The notes beneath the pieces were generated by a model. That model ran no database searches and was not told where the DNA came from. It saw only the letters and a list, made by a program, of their open reading frames with translations. From positions 310,001 through 374,000 of the forward strand of contig OY282448.1 of the NCBI GenBank assembly GCA_958296175.1: DNA of 64,000 nt, read 5' to 3'. This DNA is from an uncultured Chloroflexota bacterium (GTDB lineage: Bacteria; Chloroflexota; UBA11872). This document shows, one piece after another, positions 42,448-52,313 of the stretch; position 1 is the first letter of the stretch, and each line of letters starts with the position of its first letter. The position numbers and the translations under genes are program-made.

Positions 42448-42909
42448 CTACATGAACTCGAAAATGGCCTCGATCTCCACCGGCATGCCGCCGGGAAGCT
42501 GCGCCATGCCGACGGCGGAGCGCGCGTGGCGGCCGTTTTCGCCCCACAGCTCCACGAAGAGTTCGGAGTAGCCGTTGATCACCAGCGGCTGGTCGGTGAA
42601 GTCGTCGGTGCAGTTGACCATGCCCAACACTTTCACGACCTGCAGCACGCGGTCCAGATCGCCCAGAGCGTCTTTGATCACGCCCAGGTGCGCCACCGCG
42701 ATGGAGCGGGCGAAGGCGGCGGCTTGCGCGGTGTCGAAGTCGCGCCCCACCCGGCCCACCGGCGTGCGGCCGGCGGCGTCGGTGGGGCCGGCCCCGGAGA
42801 GATAGAGCAGATTGCCGCTCATCGTCCAGGGTTTGAGAGGTGCGCCGGCTGGGATGGAGGGCGCGGAAAGCTCGACGCCCATGTCCGCCAGCCTGGTCTC
42901 GATCTTCAT
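42448..42909 (-). CDS. RidA/YjgF family protein
   Basis: The 153-residue protein has the Rid fold pattern, with LLYLSGAGPTDAAG in the first half and the carboxylate-binding Arg in RSAVGMAQLPGGMPVEIEA. RidA proteins hydrolyse reactive enamine/imine intermediates left by PLP enzymes. Its start overlaps the end of the aminotransferase gene by 4 bp, a pairing that makes functional sense. At 153 residues it is longer than RidA itself and resembles other Rid subfamilies. Confidence 0.9.
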   Translation of the reverse strand: MKIETRLADMGVELSAPSIPAGAPLKPWTMSGNLLYLSGAGPTDAAGRTPVGRVGRDFDTAQAAAFARSIAVAHLGVIKDALGDLDRVLQVVKVLGMVNCTDDFTDQPLVINGYSELFVELWGENGRHARSAVGMAQLPGGMPVEIEAIFEFM

Positions 42910-44255
42910 GCCGCGGCCGCTCCGTCCGTCTCGGCCGCGAACAGGCCCTCGGCGGCAACCGCGCCAACCGCCGCGTCGAAAGCCGTGACGGTTTGCGCAA
43001 TGTCCGCGTCGGTGTGCGCCGCGCTCACGAAGCCGCCGTTGGAGATCAGATGCACGCCTTCGTTGAGCAGCGCCTGCCCCAGCGCCGCGCCGGCCGCGCC
43101 GGCCAGGCCGGCCTTTGCGGGCCGCCCGCTGAGGCTGACGTGGAAATAGGAGGTCTCGCCGTAGACCAGCGCGCCCACGTCGTGGCGGTCGAAGACTTCC
43201 TGTAAGTCCTGGCGCAGCCGCTCCCCCAGCGCGTCGATCTGGCGGTGCACCGCGCCGTCGGCAATGTGTTCCAGCACCGCGCGGCCGGCGGCCGCGGAGA
43301 GCGGATTGCCGTTGTAGGTGCCGGGGTGGGCAATGCGCTGGCCGCGGTCCCAGGCCGCCTCGCCGCGCTTTTCCAGCCGCGCCATCACGTCGGCGCGCCC
43401 GCCCACGGCCGCGCCCGGCAGACCACCGGCCACGATCTTGGCCATGGTGGTCAGGTCGGGCGTGATGCCGGCGGGCACCTGAAATCCGCCCGGCGACATG
43501 CGGAAGCCGCTGACCACTTCGTCCAGAATCAGCAGCGTGTCGTGCTCGGCGGTCAGCCGGCGCAGGCCCTGCACGAACGCGCGCTCGACGGGAACGGCCC
43601 CCCAGCCGGCGCCGTTCGGCTCCACGATCACGGCCGCCGCGTCGCCCCGCGCCAGCTCCGCGCGCACCAGCTCCAGGTCCGTGGGCAGGGCCGTGATGGT
43701 GCTGCGCGTGGCCGCCGGCACGCCGGCGGAGGTGGGAATCTCAAAGGGCTGTTCGACCCCCACGGTGGCGTAGTCGTGCCAGCCGTGGAAGTGGCCCTGG
43801 AACTTGACGATGCGGTCGCGGCCGGTGTGGGCGCGCGCCAGGCGCATGGCCATGTGCGTGGCTTCGGTGCCCGACGAGAAGAATCTGACCAGCTCGATGC
43901 TGGGCACCATCCGCGCGATCTGTTCGGCCCAGCGAATCTCCAGCTCGTGCCCGGCGCCGTAGTGCGTGCCGCGGTCGATCTGGCCGCGCACCGCCGCCAC
44001 CATCACCGGGTGCCCGTGCCCCAGGATGAGCGCGCCGTGGCCCATGGTGTAGTCCACGTATTCGTTGCCGTCCACGTCCCACTTCCGCGCGCCCTGCGCG
44101 TGCGACACGATGATGGGGAACGGCGCGTGCAGCCGCGTGTCGTGCGTCACGCCCCCGGCAAGCGCCGCGCGCGCGCGGACGTGCGCGGCGGACGAATCGG
44201 CGTGCTGCGACGCGAACGACTGCTCGACTGCGCCGGTGGCGGTTGCGGCGCTCAT
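42906..44255 (-). CDS. Class III aminotransferase, glutamate-1-semialdehyde-aminomutase-like
   Basis: The 449-residue PLP enzyme has a GSA-aminomutase-like layout: GGVTHDTRLHAPFP, WDVDGNEYVDYTMGHGALILGHG, FFSSGTEATHMAMRLAR, ILDEVVSGFRMSPGG and the PLP lysine in AKIVAGGLPGAAVGG. The N-terminus differs from canonical HemL and no other heme gene is nearby. A transaminase or mutase on another substrate is therefore possible. The ATG at 44255 gives MSAATATG; it is the first gene of a two-gene operon with the Rid protein. Confidence 0.87.
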   Translation of the reverse strand: MSAATATGAVEQSFASQHADSSAAHVRARAALAGGVTHDTRLHAPFPIIVSHAQGARKWDVDGNEYVDYTMGHGALILGHGHPVMVAAVRGQIDRGTHYGAGHELEIRWAEQIARMVPSIELVRFFSSGTEATHMAMRLARAHTGRDRIVKFQGHFHGWHDYATVGVEQPFEIPTSAGVPAATRSTITALPTDLELVRAELARGDAAAVIVEPNGAGWGAVPVERAFVQGLRRLTAEHDTLLILDEVVSGFRMSPGGFQVPAGITPDLTTMAKIVAGGLPGAAVGGRADVMARLEKRGEAAWDRGQRIAHPGTYNGNPLSAAAGRAVLEHIADGAVHRQIDALGERLRQDLQEVFDRHDVGALVYGETSYFHVSLSGRPAKAGLAGAAGAALGQALLNEGVHLISNGGFVSAAHTDADIAQTVTAFDAAVGAVAAEGLFAAETDGAAAA

Positions 44256-44361
44256 AGGCCCTCCCTCGGGTCGGCGGAGATGGCGCCCATGCGCAGGCGC
44301 ACTGCCGCCCATTAGGATTGAGTGCGCCGCCGTTCCTGTCAACGCCGCACGGTCCAAGCCT

Positions 44362-44473
44362 CCCCCTCCCCAAGGGAATCCCCTCTTTTTCCCCTCTCCC
44401 TGGAGGGAGAGGGTTAGGGTGAGGGTCGGCTCGCCCCGCAGCCCCCGCTCCCCCAGGGGGCGAGGGGATTCCC
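44362..44473. repeat. Nested inverted repeat (MITE/REP-like)
   Basis: GGGAATCCCCTC at 44373-44384 is repeated in inverted form at 44462-44473. Between them is a CCCTCTCCC / GGGAGAGGG hairpin followed by TTAGGGTGAGGGT (44391-44426), the reverse of the CCTCACCCTAACCCTCTCCC family. It fills most of the 300-bp gap between the aminotransferase and the GEVED lipoprotein. Confidence 0.8.
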
Positions 44474-44555
44474 GCGCCTGGCAGGGGGAAGACCCTCCCA
44501 GGCGCTATTAGCATGAAGCCCCAGACTCAGGGCGAACGACCGCGAGGCTCGTGCC

Positions 44556-46409
44556 ATGTTGCAGATCCTCCGGCGCGGCGCGGCGGCGGCGGCGCTGGCC
44601 GCGGCCGTGCTGGCGGCGGGGTGCGAGCCGGCCGCGCCGGCGGTGGAAGCGCCGGCAACGCTCGCGCGTCCAGCGCCCACGCCCACCGCCAGCACCCGGC
44701 AACCTCCGGCGGCGCTCACGGCGGCGGCCACCCCGCAGGCCAGTCCCGCGCCGGCGCCGCTGGCGGCGGACTTTGGCGATGCGCCCGACGGCGCGCCGGC
44801 CGGCTATGCGGGCCGGCGGGTGGTCGGGCGCTTCCCCACGCGGCTGGACACGCGCAGCAGCCCGCGGCCGGGCGCGCACGTGCTGACGCCGGGCCCCGAC
44901 CGCCTGGGCGAAGGCGTCACGGCCGAAGCCAGCGCCGCGGACGCCAGTGATCCCGACGGCGCGCCGAACCTGGTCAACGCCGACGGCGCCGACGATGGCG
45001 TAGCCGCGCTCACCCTGATCCTGGACCGGGCGCCGGCGCAGGCCGTGCTGCACGTCACCGTGGCCCTGGACGCCGCCGCGCCGCCGGGCCTGCGCTTTCT
45101 CAACGTGCTGATCGACGCCGACCTGGACGGGCGCTGGCGCGGGTCGGCGGAGGACGGCGCCGAGTGGGTGGTGCGCAATCTGGCCGTGCAGGCCGCGCCT
45201 GGCGCGTCGACGGCCGTGCAGGCGCCGCCGTTCGACCTGGGCGGCGAGGGGCGCCTGCCCGACGGCGCCTGGATGCGGGTGGTGCTGTCCCGGCAGCGCA
45301 TTCAGACCCAGACCTGGGACGGCGGCGGGCGCTGGACGCATGGGGAGGTGGAGGATTACCAGCTGGAGCTTCCGCGCAGCAGCACCGGCGGCGTTGCAGG
45401 TGCGCCGCTGGCGCTGGTGGCGGCCGCCTGCCCCGACCGCATCGAGCTGGCCAGCGGCGCCCTGCTGGCGCGCGCGAGCTGCCGGCTGGTCAATCTGGGC
45501 GGCGACGGCGTGACCGCGCTGCGTCTGGTGCGCGCGTCTGGCGGCGCGCGTCTGACGCCCGACCGCGTCAGCGGCGTAGACCTGCGCGCGGGCGCGGCGC
45601 GCGAGGTTTCGCTGGTGGTGGTGCGCGGCGAACGCGACAGCGAGTGGCGCTACCGCGCCGGCCAGCGCGTGCAGTCGCGCGCGGAAGGCGGCGCCGTCGT
45701 CCTGGGCGTTCGGCCGGCCGACCGCACCGTCACCATTGCGGCCAGGGACCCAGGCCCCTGGTTCCACGTCGACCGCGCCGCCGACTATTTCTCCATCCAC
45801 GACCGCGCGCCGGTGGAGGGCTTCGCCTTTGCGGACATCCGCCGCCTGGCCAGCGGCAGCGCGGTGCTGTCGGCGGCCGATCTGGAAACGCTGCGCGGCG
45901 CGTGGTTCGGCGTGGAATCCGCCGCGCCCTCCGCGCGCGGCGAGACGTTTGCCGCCTTCCTGGTCGATCTGGCCGGCGAGGCGCCGCACGGCGACGACAC
46001 GCTGGGCTTTCAGGTTGCGTTTGCCGTGCGCGCCACCAGCGACCCCGCCGACGACTGGACGCCGCGCATGCGGGACTTCGACCTCTATCAGGACACCGAC
46101 ACGTGGTTCGAACTGGTGTACCGCCCCAGCCTCACCCCGGCCTGGCGCTTGCAAAAGCGCACGTCGGCCGACCCGCAGGCGGCGGCGCCGACCGGCGCAG
46201 TCGCGTTCGTCGACGGCGCGCGTGTACTGTTACTGGTTCCAACGCCCGAGCTCGCCTCGGAACCCACGGACCTACGCTTCCGCGTGACCACGTTTGTGCA
46301 TGAAGCGGGAGACCCGCTCGGGGAGGACGGCCTGTCGATGGCGGACGCCGCGCCCGAGCTCGATCAGCCGCTGGCGCCCTACGCGGCGGGGCCGGCGGCC
46401 GCGGGATAA
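44556..46409 (+). CDS. Large lipoprotein with GEVED-type domain
   Basis: The 617-residue protein starts with a signal peptide ending in the lipobox VLAAGC. A Pro/Ala/Thr linker follows. A domain with DFGDAPDGAP, an Asp-rich AADASDPDGAPNLVNADG stretch and WTHGEVEDYQLELP at the end forms a GEVED domain, whose Asp-rich loops may bind calcium. The rest (from about residue 290) is a beta-rich extracellular region with no recognised family. It lies 6 bp before the beta-lactamase-like gene on the same strand. Confidence 0.8.
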   Translation: MLQILRRGAAAAALAAAVLAAGCEPAAPAVEAPATLARPAPTPTASTRQPPAALTAAATPQASPAPAPLAADFGDAPDGAPAGYAGRRVVGRFPTRLDTRSSPRPGAHVLTPGPDRLGEGVTAEASAADASDPDGAPNLVNADGADDGVAALTLILDRAPAQAVLHVTVALDAAAPPGLRFLNVLIDADLDGRWRGSAEDGAEWVVRNLAVQAAPGASTAVQAPPFDLGGEGRLPDGAWMRVVLSRQRIQTQTWDGGGRWTHGEVEDYQLELPRSSTGGVAGAPLALVAAACPDRIELASGALLARASCRLVNLGGDGVTALRLVRASGGARLTPDRVSGVDLRAGAAREVSLVVVRGERDSEWRYRAGQRVQSRAEGGAVVLGVRPADRTVTIAARDPGPWFHVDRAADYFSIHDRAPVEGFAFADIRRLASGSAVLSAADLETLRGAWFGVESAAPSARGETFAAFLVDLAGEAPHGDDTLGFQVAFAVRATSDPADDWTPRMRDFDLYQDTDTWFELVYRPSLTPAWRLQKRTSADPQAAAPTGAVAFVDGARVLLLVPTPELASEPTDLRFRVTTFVHEAGDPLGEDGLSMADAAPELDQPLAPYAAGPAAAG

Positions 46410-46415
46410 TGCGGC

Positions 46416-47972
46416 ATGGCGTCCTTCACATTCAGCCGGCGCGTGCTGGGGCGGCTGGCCGCGGCCTCGCTGCTGGGCGCGCCGCTGGCGCGCGCGGCGC
46501 AGGCGCAGACCGAGCCGCCGCTGGACTTCGCCGTGGAACACGGCCGCCACTTCCGCCAGGCGTCGCCCCAGAACGGCCAGGGGTTCCAGGTGGAAAACGG
46601 CGCGCACCGCATGTGGGACGCCTACCGCCGCGCGGGCGGCCCCGGCGTGCTGGGATACCCAGTGAGCGCGCTGCACGCGAACAACGGCGTCTGGATGCAG
46701 CTGTTCACGCACGGCGGGATGCAGGCGGCCGCGGCCGCCGCGCCGCCCCAGCCGGTCAACGTGCTGGAGCTGCTGGACGCGGCCGGCCTGGCCGACTGGC
46801 TGCATGCGCAGCGGCAGGTTCCGCTGCCGCTGGACGACGGCTCGGCGTCGTACGCCGAAGCCGTCGAGCGCCGTCTGGGCTGGCTGCACGACGACGCCAT
46901 CCGCACGGCCTACTTCGCCAATCCCGACCCGGCGCGCTTTCTGACCTGGACGCAGGACGACGCGCTGCGGCGCTTTGGCCTGCCCATGTCGCTGCCTGGG
47001 CAATCCGGCGCGCGCATCGTCCAGCGGTTCCAGCGCGGCGTGATGGAGCGCACCGTAGACCAGGGCGCGGCGCAGACGTGGGCGGTGGGCGACCTGCTGA
47101 TCGAGCGCGGCCTGCTGCCTGACGGCGCGCGCACGCCCACGCCCAGCGCGCCGGCGTACGCCGAAGCCGCGGGCCGCACGATCCACGACCGGCTGGAGGC
47201 CGCGGTGCGCGCCCGCATCGCCGCCGAACCCGGCGTGTGGGCCGTCTACGCCGCCGCCTCCGGCGCGGAGCGCCCGCTGGTCGCCATCGAGGCCGACCGT
47301 GACATGCCGGCCATGAGCCTCTGGAAACTGACCTTGCTGCGCGAGGCCTATCGGCGCAACGGCGTGGGCCGCCTGAGCTTCGACGAGCGCCTGACCATGA
47401 CCGACAGCGTTGCGGAGCGCGTGCCGCAGCCGCCCAGTCTGGAGGTGGGCTGGACGATTGCCCTGCGCACCGCCCTGGAACGCGCCATCACGATCAGCGA
47501 CAACGCCGCGGCCGTGCTGGTCGGCGACCGGCTGGGCTACGCCAGCATCGACGCCGCGCTGCGGGCGGACGGCTACACGGTCACCACCGTCAACGCCCGC
47601 GCCACGCGCACCACCGCGCGCGAACTGGGGCGCATGCTGGAGCAGATGGTTGGCCTGCGCCGCGCGGGCTGGCAGCCCTCGGCAGCCCAGATGCGCGCCA
47701 TGCGCGCGCTGCTGCTGAACCAGACGCGCAACGACCGCATTCCGCTCCTGCTGCGGCCGGGCACGCCGGTGGCGCACAAAACCGGCGAGTTCAACGACGT
47801 CAGCAACGACGCGGGCATCGTCTACGCCTCCACCGGGCCGATCACCATCGCCGCGCTGGTCGACCAGTCGCCAAACACGACCAGGTCCGCCTTCGTCATC
47901 GCCGACCTGGCGCGCATGATCGTCGACGCCGTGGATCCGTCGTCCGGGGAAGGCGAAGCGCCGGCGGGCTGA
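46416..47972 (+). CDS. Exported class A beta-lactamase-like serine hydrolase with LGFP-like N-terminal repeats
   Basis: The 518-residue protein has a twin-arginine-like leader (SRRVLGRLAAASLLG). Residues about 45-240 hold two LGFP-like units (GVLGYPVS and, later, RRFGLPMS...VQRFQRGVMER). The C-terminal part carries the penicillin-binding triad: SLWK (Ser-x-x-Lys), SDN in ITISDNAAAV, and KTG in PVAHKTGEFND. Such enzymes are beta-lactamases or murein-targeting peptidases. Whether antibiotics are substrates cannot be told. A GATAAT box ends 5 nt before the ATG. Confidence 0.85.
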   Translation: MASFTFSRRVLGRLAAASLLGAPLARAAQAQTEPPLDFAVEHGRHFRQASPQNGQGFQVENGAHRMWDAYRRAGGPGVLGYPVSALHANNGVWMQLFTHGGMQAAAAAAPPQPVNVLELLDAAGLADWLHAQRQVPLPLDDGSASYAEAVERRLGWLHDDAIRTAYFANPDPARFLTWTQDDALRRFGLPMSLPGQSGARIVQRFQRGVMERTVDQGAAQTWAVGDLLIERGLLPDGARTPTPSAPAYAEAAGRTIHDRLEAAVRARIAAEPGVWAVYAAASGAERPLVAIEADRDMPAMSLWKLTLLREAYRRNGVGRLSFDERLTMTDSVAERVPQPPSLEVGWTIALRTALERAITISDNAAAVLVGDRLGYASIDAALRADGYTVTTVNARATRTTARELGRMLEQMVGLRRAGWQPSAAQMRAMRALLLNQTRNDRIPLLLRPGTPVAHKTGEFNDVSNDAGIVYASTGPITIAALVDQSPNTTRSAFVIADLARMIVDAVDPSSGEGEAPAG

Positions 47973-48162
47973 GCGGCGCGCCGGCGCCGAGTGTCCACCA
48001 GACCGTGCGCGGTCGACGGCTGCTGGCGCGCCCGCGCAGGTTGCGAGCAGGTCGTCGTTGTAGTCGGGGCAGTGCGGGCGCGCCCGCGCGCGCCGGCGCA
48101 GGTTGCAGCGGACGGCGCGGGCGCGTACTGTCGAGAGGCGCCTTTCGACCTGCGCCGGCCGC

Positions 48163-48867
<705 letters not shown>

Positions 48868-48914
48868 CGCCGCCCGCCGACGCACGCTGCAACGACCCCG
48901 CGCACCTGGCCCCC

Positions 48915-51900
48915 ATGCCTGAATCCGAGCGCCCCGCGAGCTACGCCGACCTGGCCTTCGACCAGCAGCTCGACGACGTCGACCCCGTGCTGGCGGACCT
49001 GGTCGCCCGCGAGCGGCGGCGGCAGCGCGACACGCTGATCCTGATTCCCTCGGAAAGCCTGACCCCGGCCCCCGTGCGCGAAGCGCTGGGGTCGGCGCTG
49101 ACCAGCATCTACGCCGAAGGCTACCCGGCCAGGGCCATGACGCGGGACGCGCCGGCGCGTCTGGCCGACGTGGACGCGCAGCTGGCGCGCTGGCGGCGCT
49201 ACGGCGACCGCCGCTATTACCGCGGCAACGACATCACGAACCTGGTGGAGGCGCTGGCGCAGCGGCGCTGCGCGCAGCTCTTCGCCACCGAGCGCGCGCC
49301 GGCCGAGCGTCTGCGCGTGAACGTGCAGGCGCTGTCGGGCGCGGCCGCCAACAACGCCGTCTACGAGGCGCTGCTGGAACCCACCGACACCATCATGGGG
49401 CTGGCGCTGGCCCACGGCGGCCACCTGAGCCACGGCGCGCGCGTCAACCGCTCCGGCCGCCGCTTCCAGTCCGCCAGCTACACCATCGCCGACGCCGACG
49501 CGCGGCTGGACTACGACGCCGTCCGCGCGGCCGCGCGGCAGGCGCGGCCGCGCGTCATCGTGGCGGGCTACACCTCCTACCCCTGGGCGCCGGACTGGGA
49601 ACGGTTCCGCGCCATCGCGGACGAGGTCGGCGCTTATCTATTGGCCGACATTTCGCATCCCGCCGGGCTGGTGGCGGCCGGCGCCTACCCCTCGCCCGTG
49701 GGGCTGGCGGACGTGGTCACGTTCACCACGCACAAGACGCTCTTCGGGCCGCGCGCGGCGGTCATCCTGTCGCACCGCCGCTCGATCATGCGGCGCATCG
49801 ACCGCGCCGTCTTTCCGGGCGAACAGGGCGGGCCGCACCTCAACAAGATTGGCGCCATGGCCGCGGCCTTCCAGCTGGCGGCCACGCCGGCGTTCCGCGG
49901 CATCCAGCGCCAGATAACCGCCAACGCCGCGGCGCTGGCCGCGGCGCTCGGACGCGAAGGCGTGGGCCTGGCCTACGGCGGCACCGACACTCACCTGCTG
50001 GTGGTGGACCTGAAGCGCAGCGGAGCAGCCGGCGACCTGCGCGGCGAACCCGCCGTGCGCATGTTGGACGCGCTGAGGATTGTGGCCAACCGCAACTCGC
50101 TGCCGGGCGACCACGGCTTTGCCGCGCCCACCGGCGTGCGCATGGGCACCCCCTGGCTGACGCAGCGCGGCTACACGCCGCGCGACATGCAGACCCTGGC
50201 CGCCATCCTGGCGCGGGCGTTCCGCGCCATGATCGGCACGGCTTATCCCGGCCGCCGCGGCCTGCGCCGCCGCGGGCGCATGGATTACGGCGCCATGCGA
50301 GAGCTGCGGGCCGACGTTGCCGCCTTTGCCGCGCGCGGCCGCGCGGAACACGCGCCGCCGGCGCCCCAGCCCGCACCGTCGGCCGCGCTGGAACTGCGCG
50401 GCCGCCGCGTGCTGGCGTTTGCCGACGAAATTTCCGACCGCCGCGTACGCGGCCTGGCGCCCGGCCAGGCCGCGCACGTGGGCGTGGCGGGTCCCGACGG
50501 CGAGGTGCACGCGGTGTTGCTGGCGCGGCCGCACGAGGAGCGCGCGCCGCGCGACCGCCGCCTGTTCGCGATCCTCGACCCTTCCATCAGCGCCAGCGCG
50601 GCCGACTGGCTGCAAGCGCTGTCCGACGGCTACGCGCTGGTCGATCCCGAGGAACCCGGACGCAAGATCGTGGGGCCGGTGGCCGTGACGCTTGCCGAGC
50701 GGGCGGCCTGCGGCACGTCTGGCATGGCCGTGCCGCCCCGCGACGCCCGGCGGCTGAGCGCGGCGCCCGGCGTCCAGCGCGTCTCGCTCGACGGGGTCGA
50801 GGCGCTGGTCGTTCGCGACGGCGCCGCCGCGGCCGTGCTCTACGCGGCGGCGGACGCCAAGGCCGCGTCCGCGGCCTTGGCCGCGCGCGGCGTGACCTCC
50901 GCGGCCGTGCCCCCGCCGCCCGACGCCGACCTGCGCCGCCCGTTCTTCCTGGGCCGCGCCCGGCGGCTGACCGGCCCGCCGCCCGACGCCGCGCCCCCGT
51001 TCGCCTGGGAAGCCCGCGCCACCGCCGAGCTGCGCCGCACGCCGCTCAACCCCATCCACCGTGAGCTGGGCGCGCGCATGGTTCCCTTCGCCGGCTGGGA
51101 CATGCCCGTGTATTACGGCGGCATCGCCCAGGAGCACGCCGCCGTGCGCCAGGCCGCCGGGCTCTTCGACGTGGGGCACATGGGCGTGTTCGCCGTCGAA
51201 GGCCCGCACGCCGCCGAATTCTTGGACCTGGTCACCACCGCCAACGCCTCGCGCCTGCCCGTGGGCCGCGCGGCCTACACCTACCTGCTGGCCCCCGACG
51301 GCAGCGTGCTGGACGACCTCATCATCTACCGGCTGGCGCGCGGCCGGCTGCTGGCGGTGGTGAACGCCGCCAACACCGAGCGCAACTGGGCCTGGCTCAC
51401 CGGCGTGAACGAGCGGCGCTGGCAGATCGAACCCGGCGACCCCTGGGCGGCCGCGCCGGTGCAGGCCGCGCTGCACGACCTGAGCGACGCCGCCCACGGC
51501 GACCGCCGCCGCCTGGACCTGGCGCTGCAAGGGCCGCGGGCGCGCCAGGTGCTGTGCCGCCTGGCGCAGGACGACGACACCCGCCGCCGCCTGCGGCGCA
51601 TGCGCGCGTTCGACGCGGCGCCCGTCACGCTGGCCGGCATCGACCTGGAAGCGGCGCGCACCGGCTACACCGGCGAGCGCGTGGGGTTCGAGCTGTTCGT
51701 GCACCCCGAGGCGGCCGCCCGCCTCTGGCAGGCCATCCTGGAGGCCGGCCACGACGACGGCGTGATTCCCGCCGGCCTGGGCGCGCGCGACTCCACCCGC
51801 ACCGAGGCGGGCCTGCCGCTCTACGGCCACGAATTGGCCGGCGATCTGGACCTGACGCCGGGCGACGCCGGCTTCGGGTCGTTCGTGAAGCTCTACAAGC

Positions 51901-52253
51901 CCTCCTTCATCGGCCGCAACGGCTTCGCGGCGCGTGAACGCGCGCGCACGCGCCAGATCGTGCGCTTTGCCGTCACCGACGACCGCGCGCCGATCGCGCG
52001 CCAGGGCGACCCGGTGGCGGACACGCGCGGCGTGCGCGTGGGAACCGTGACCAGCGCCACGCTCACCAGCGAACGGCGGCAGATTGGCATGGCGCACGTG
52101 GAGCGGCGGCTGGCCGCCCCAGGCACGCCTCTGCGCATCTTTGCCGGCGTCTCCGCCCGCCGCCCCACAGCCCCGCCCGCCCCCCAACACCTGCAGCACG
52201 GCGCCCGCTTCCCCCTCCCCGTCAACGCCAAAGTCATCGCGCGCTTCCCTTAG
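48915..52253 (+). CDS. Natural fusion of serine hydroxymethyltransferase and glycine-cleavage T protein
   Basis: The single 1112-residue frame contains two enzymes. Residues about 1-455 are SHMT: LILIPSESLTP, YYRGNDITNLVE, and PLP Lys274 in TTHKTLFGP. Residues about 705-1112 are GcvT: HRELGARMVPFAGWDMPVYYGG, FDVGHMGVF, GYTGERVGFELF and GLGARDSTRTEAGLPLYGHEL. A middle part of about 250 residues (VLAFADEISDRRVRG onwards) has no clear relative and may be a linker domain. Both enzymes use tetrahydrofolate one-carbon units around glycine, so the fusion could channel methylene-THF. No gcvH or gcvP is near. Confidence 0.92.
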   Translation: MPESERPASYADLAFDQQLDDVDPVLADLVARERRRQRDTLILIPSESLTPAPVREALGSALTSIYAEGYPARAMTRDAPARLADVDAQLARWRRYGDRRYYRGNDITNLVEALAQRRCAQLFATERAPAERLRVNVQALSGAAANNAVYEALLEPTDTIMGLALAHGGHLSHGARVNRSGRRFQSASYTIADADARLDYDAVRAAARQARPRVIVAGYTSYPWAPDWERFRAIADEVGAYLLADISHPAGLVAAGAYPSPVGLADVVTFTTHKTLFGPRAAVILSHRRSIMRRIDRAVFPGEQGGPHLNKIGAMAAAFQLAATPAFRGIQRQITANAAALAAALGREGVGLAYGGTDTHLLVVDLKRSGAAGDLRGEPAVRMLDALRIVANRNSLPGDHGFAAPTGVRMGTPWLTQRGYTPRDMQTLAAILARAFRAMIGTAYPGRRGLRRRGRMDYGAMRELRADVAAFAARGRAEHAPPAPQPAPSAALELRGRRVLAFADEISDRRVRGLAPGQAAHVGVAGPDGEVHAVLLARPHEERAPRDRRLFAILDPSISASAADWLQALSDGYALVDPEEPGRKIVGPVAVTLAERAACGTSGMAVPPRDARRLSAAPGVQRVSLDGVEALVVRDGAAAAVLYAAADAKAASAALAARGVTSAAVPPPPDADLRRPFFLGRARRLTGPPPDAAPPFAWEARATAELRRTPLNPIHRELGARMVPFAGWDMPVYYGGIAQEHAAVRQAAGLFDVGHMGVFAVEGPHAAEFLDLVTTANASRLPVGRAAYTYLLAPDGSVLDDLIIYRLARGRLLAVVNAANTERNWAWLTGVNERRWQIEPGDPWAAAPVQAALHDLSDAAHGDRRRLDLALQGPRARQVLCRLAQDDDTRRRLRRMRAFDAAPVTLAGIDLEAARTGYTGERVGFELFVHPEAAARLWQAILEAGHDDGVIPAGLGARDSTRTEAGLPLYGHELAGDLDLTPGDAGFGSFVKLYKPSFIGRNGFAARERARTRQIVRFAVTDDRAPIARQGDPVADTRGVRVGTVTSATLTSERRQIGMAHVERRLAAPGTPLRIFAGVSARRPTAPPAPQHLQHGARFPLPVNAKVIARFP

Positions 52254-52286
52254 GGAGACCTCTGCACGACCTCGTCATTGCGGCGC
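52252..52286 (+). repeat. Dispersed 35-bp repeat, copy 1
   Basis: AGGGAGACCTCTGCACGACC and the following CTCGTCATTGCGGCGC closely match 57196-57229 (AGGGAGACTGTGCATAACCT...). Both copies are intergenic and in the same orientation. Confidence 0.75.
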
Positions 52287-52313
52287 GGGGCGCGCATCCG
52301 CGTCGGCGGCGGC

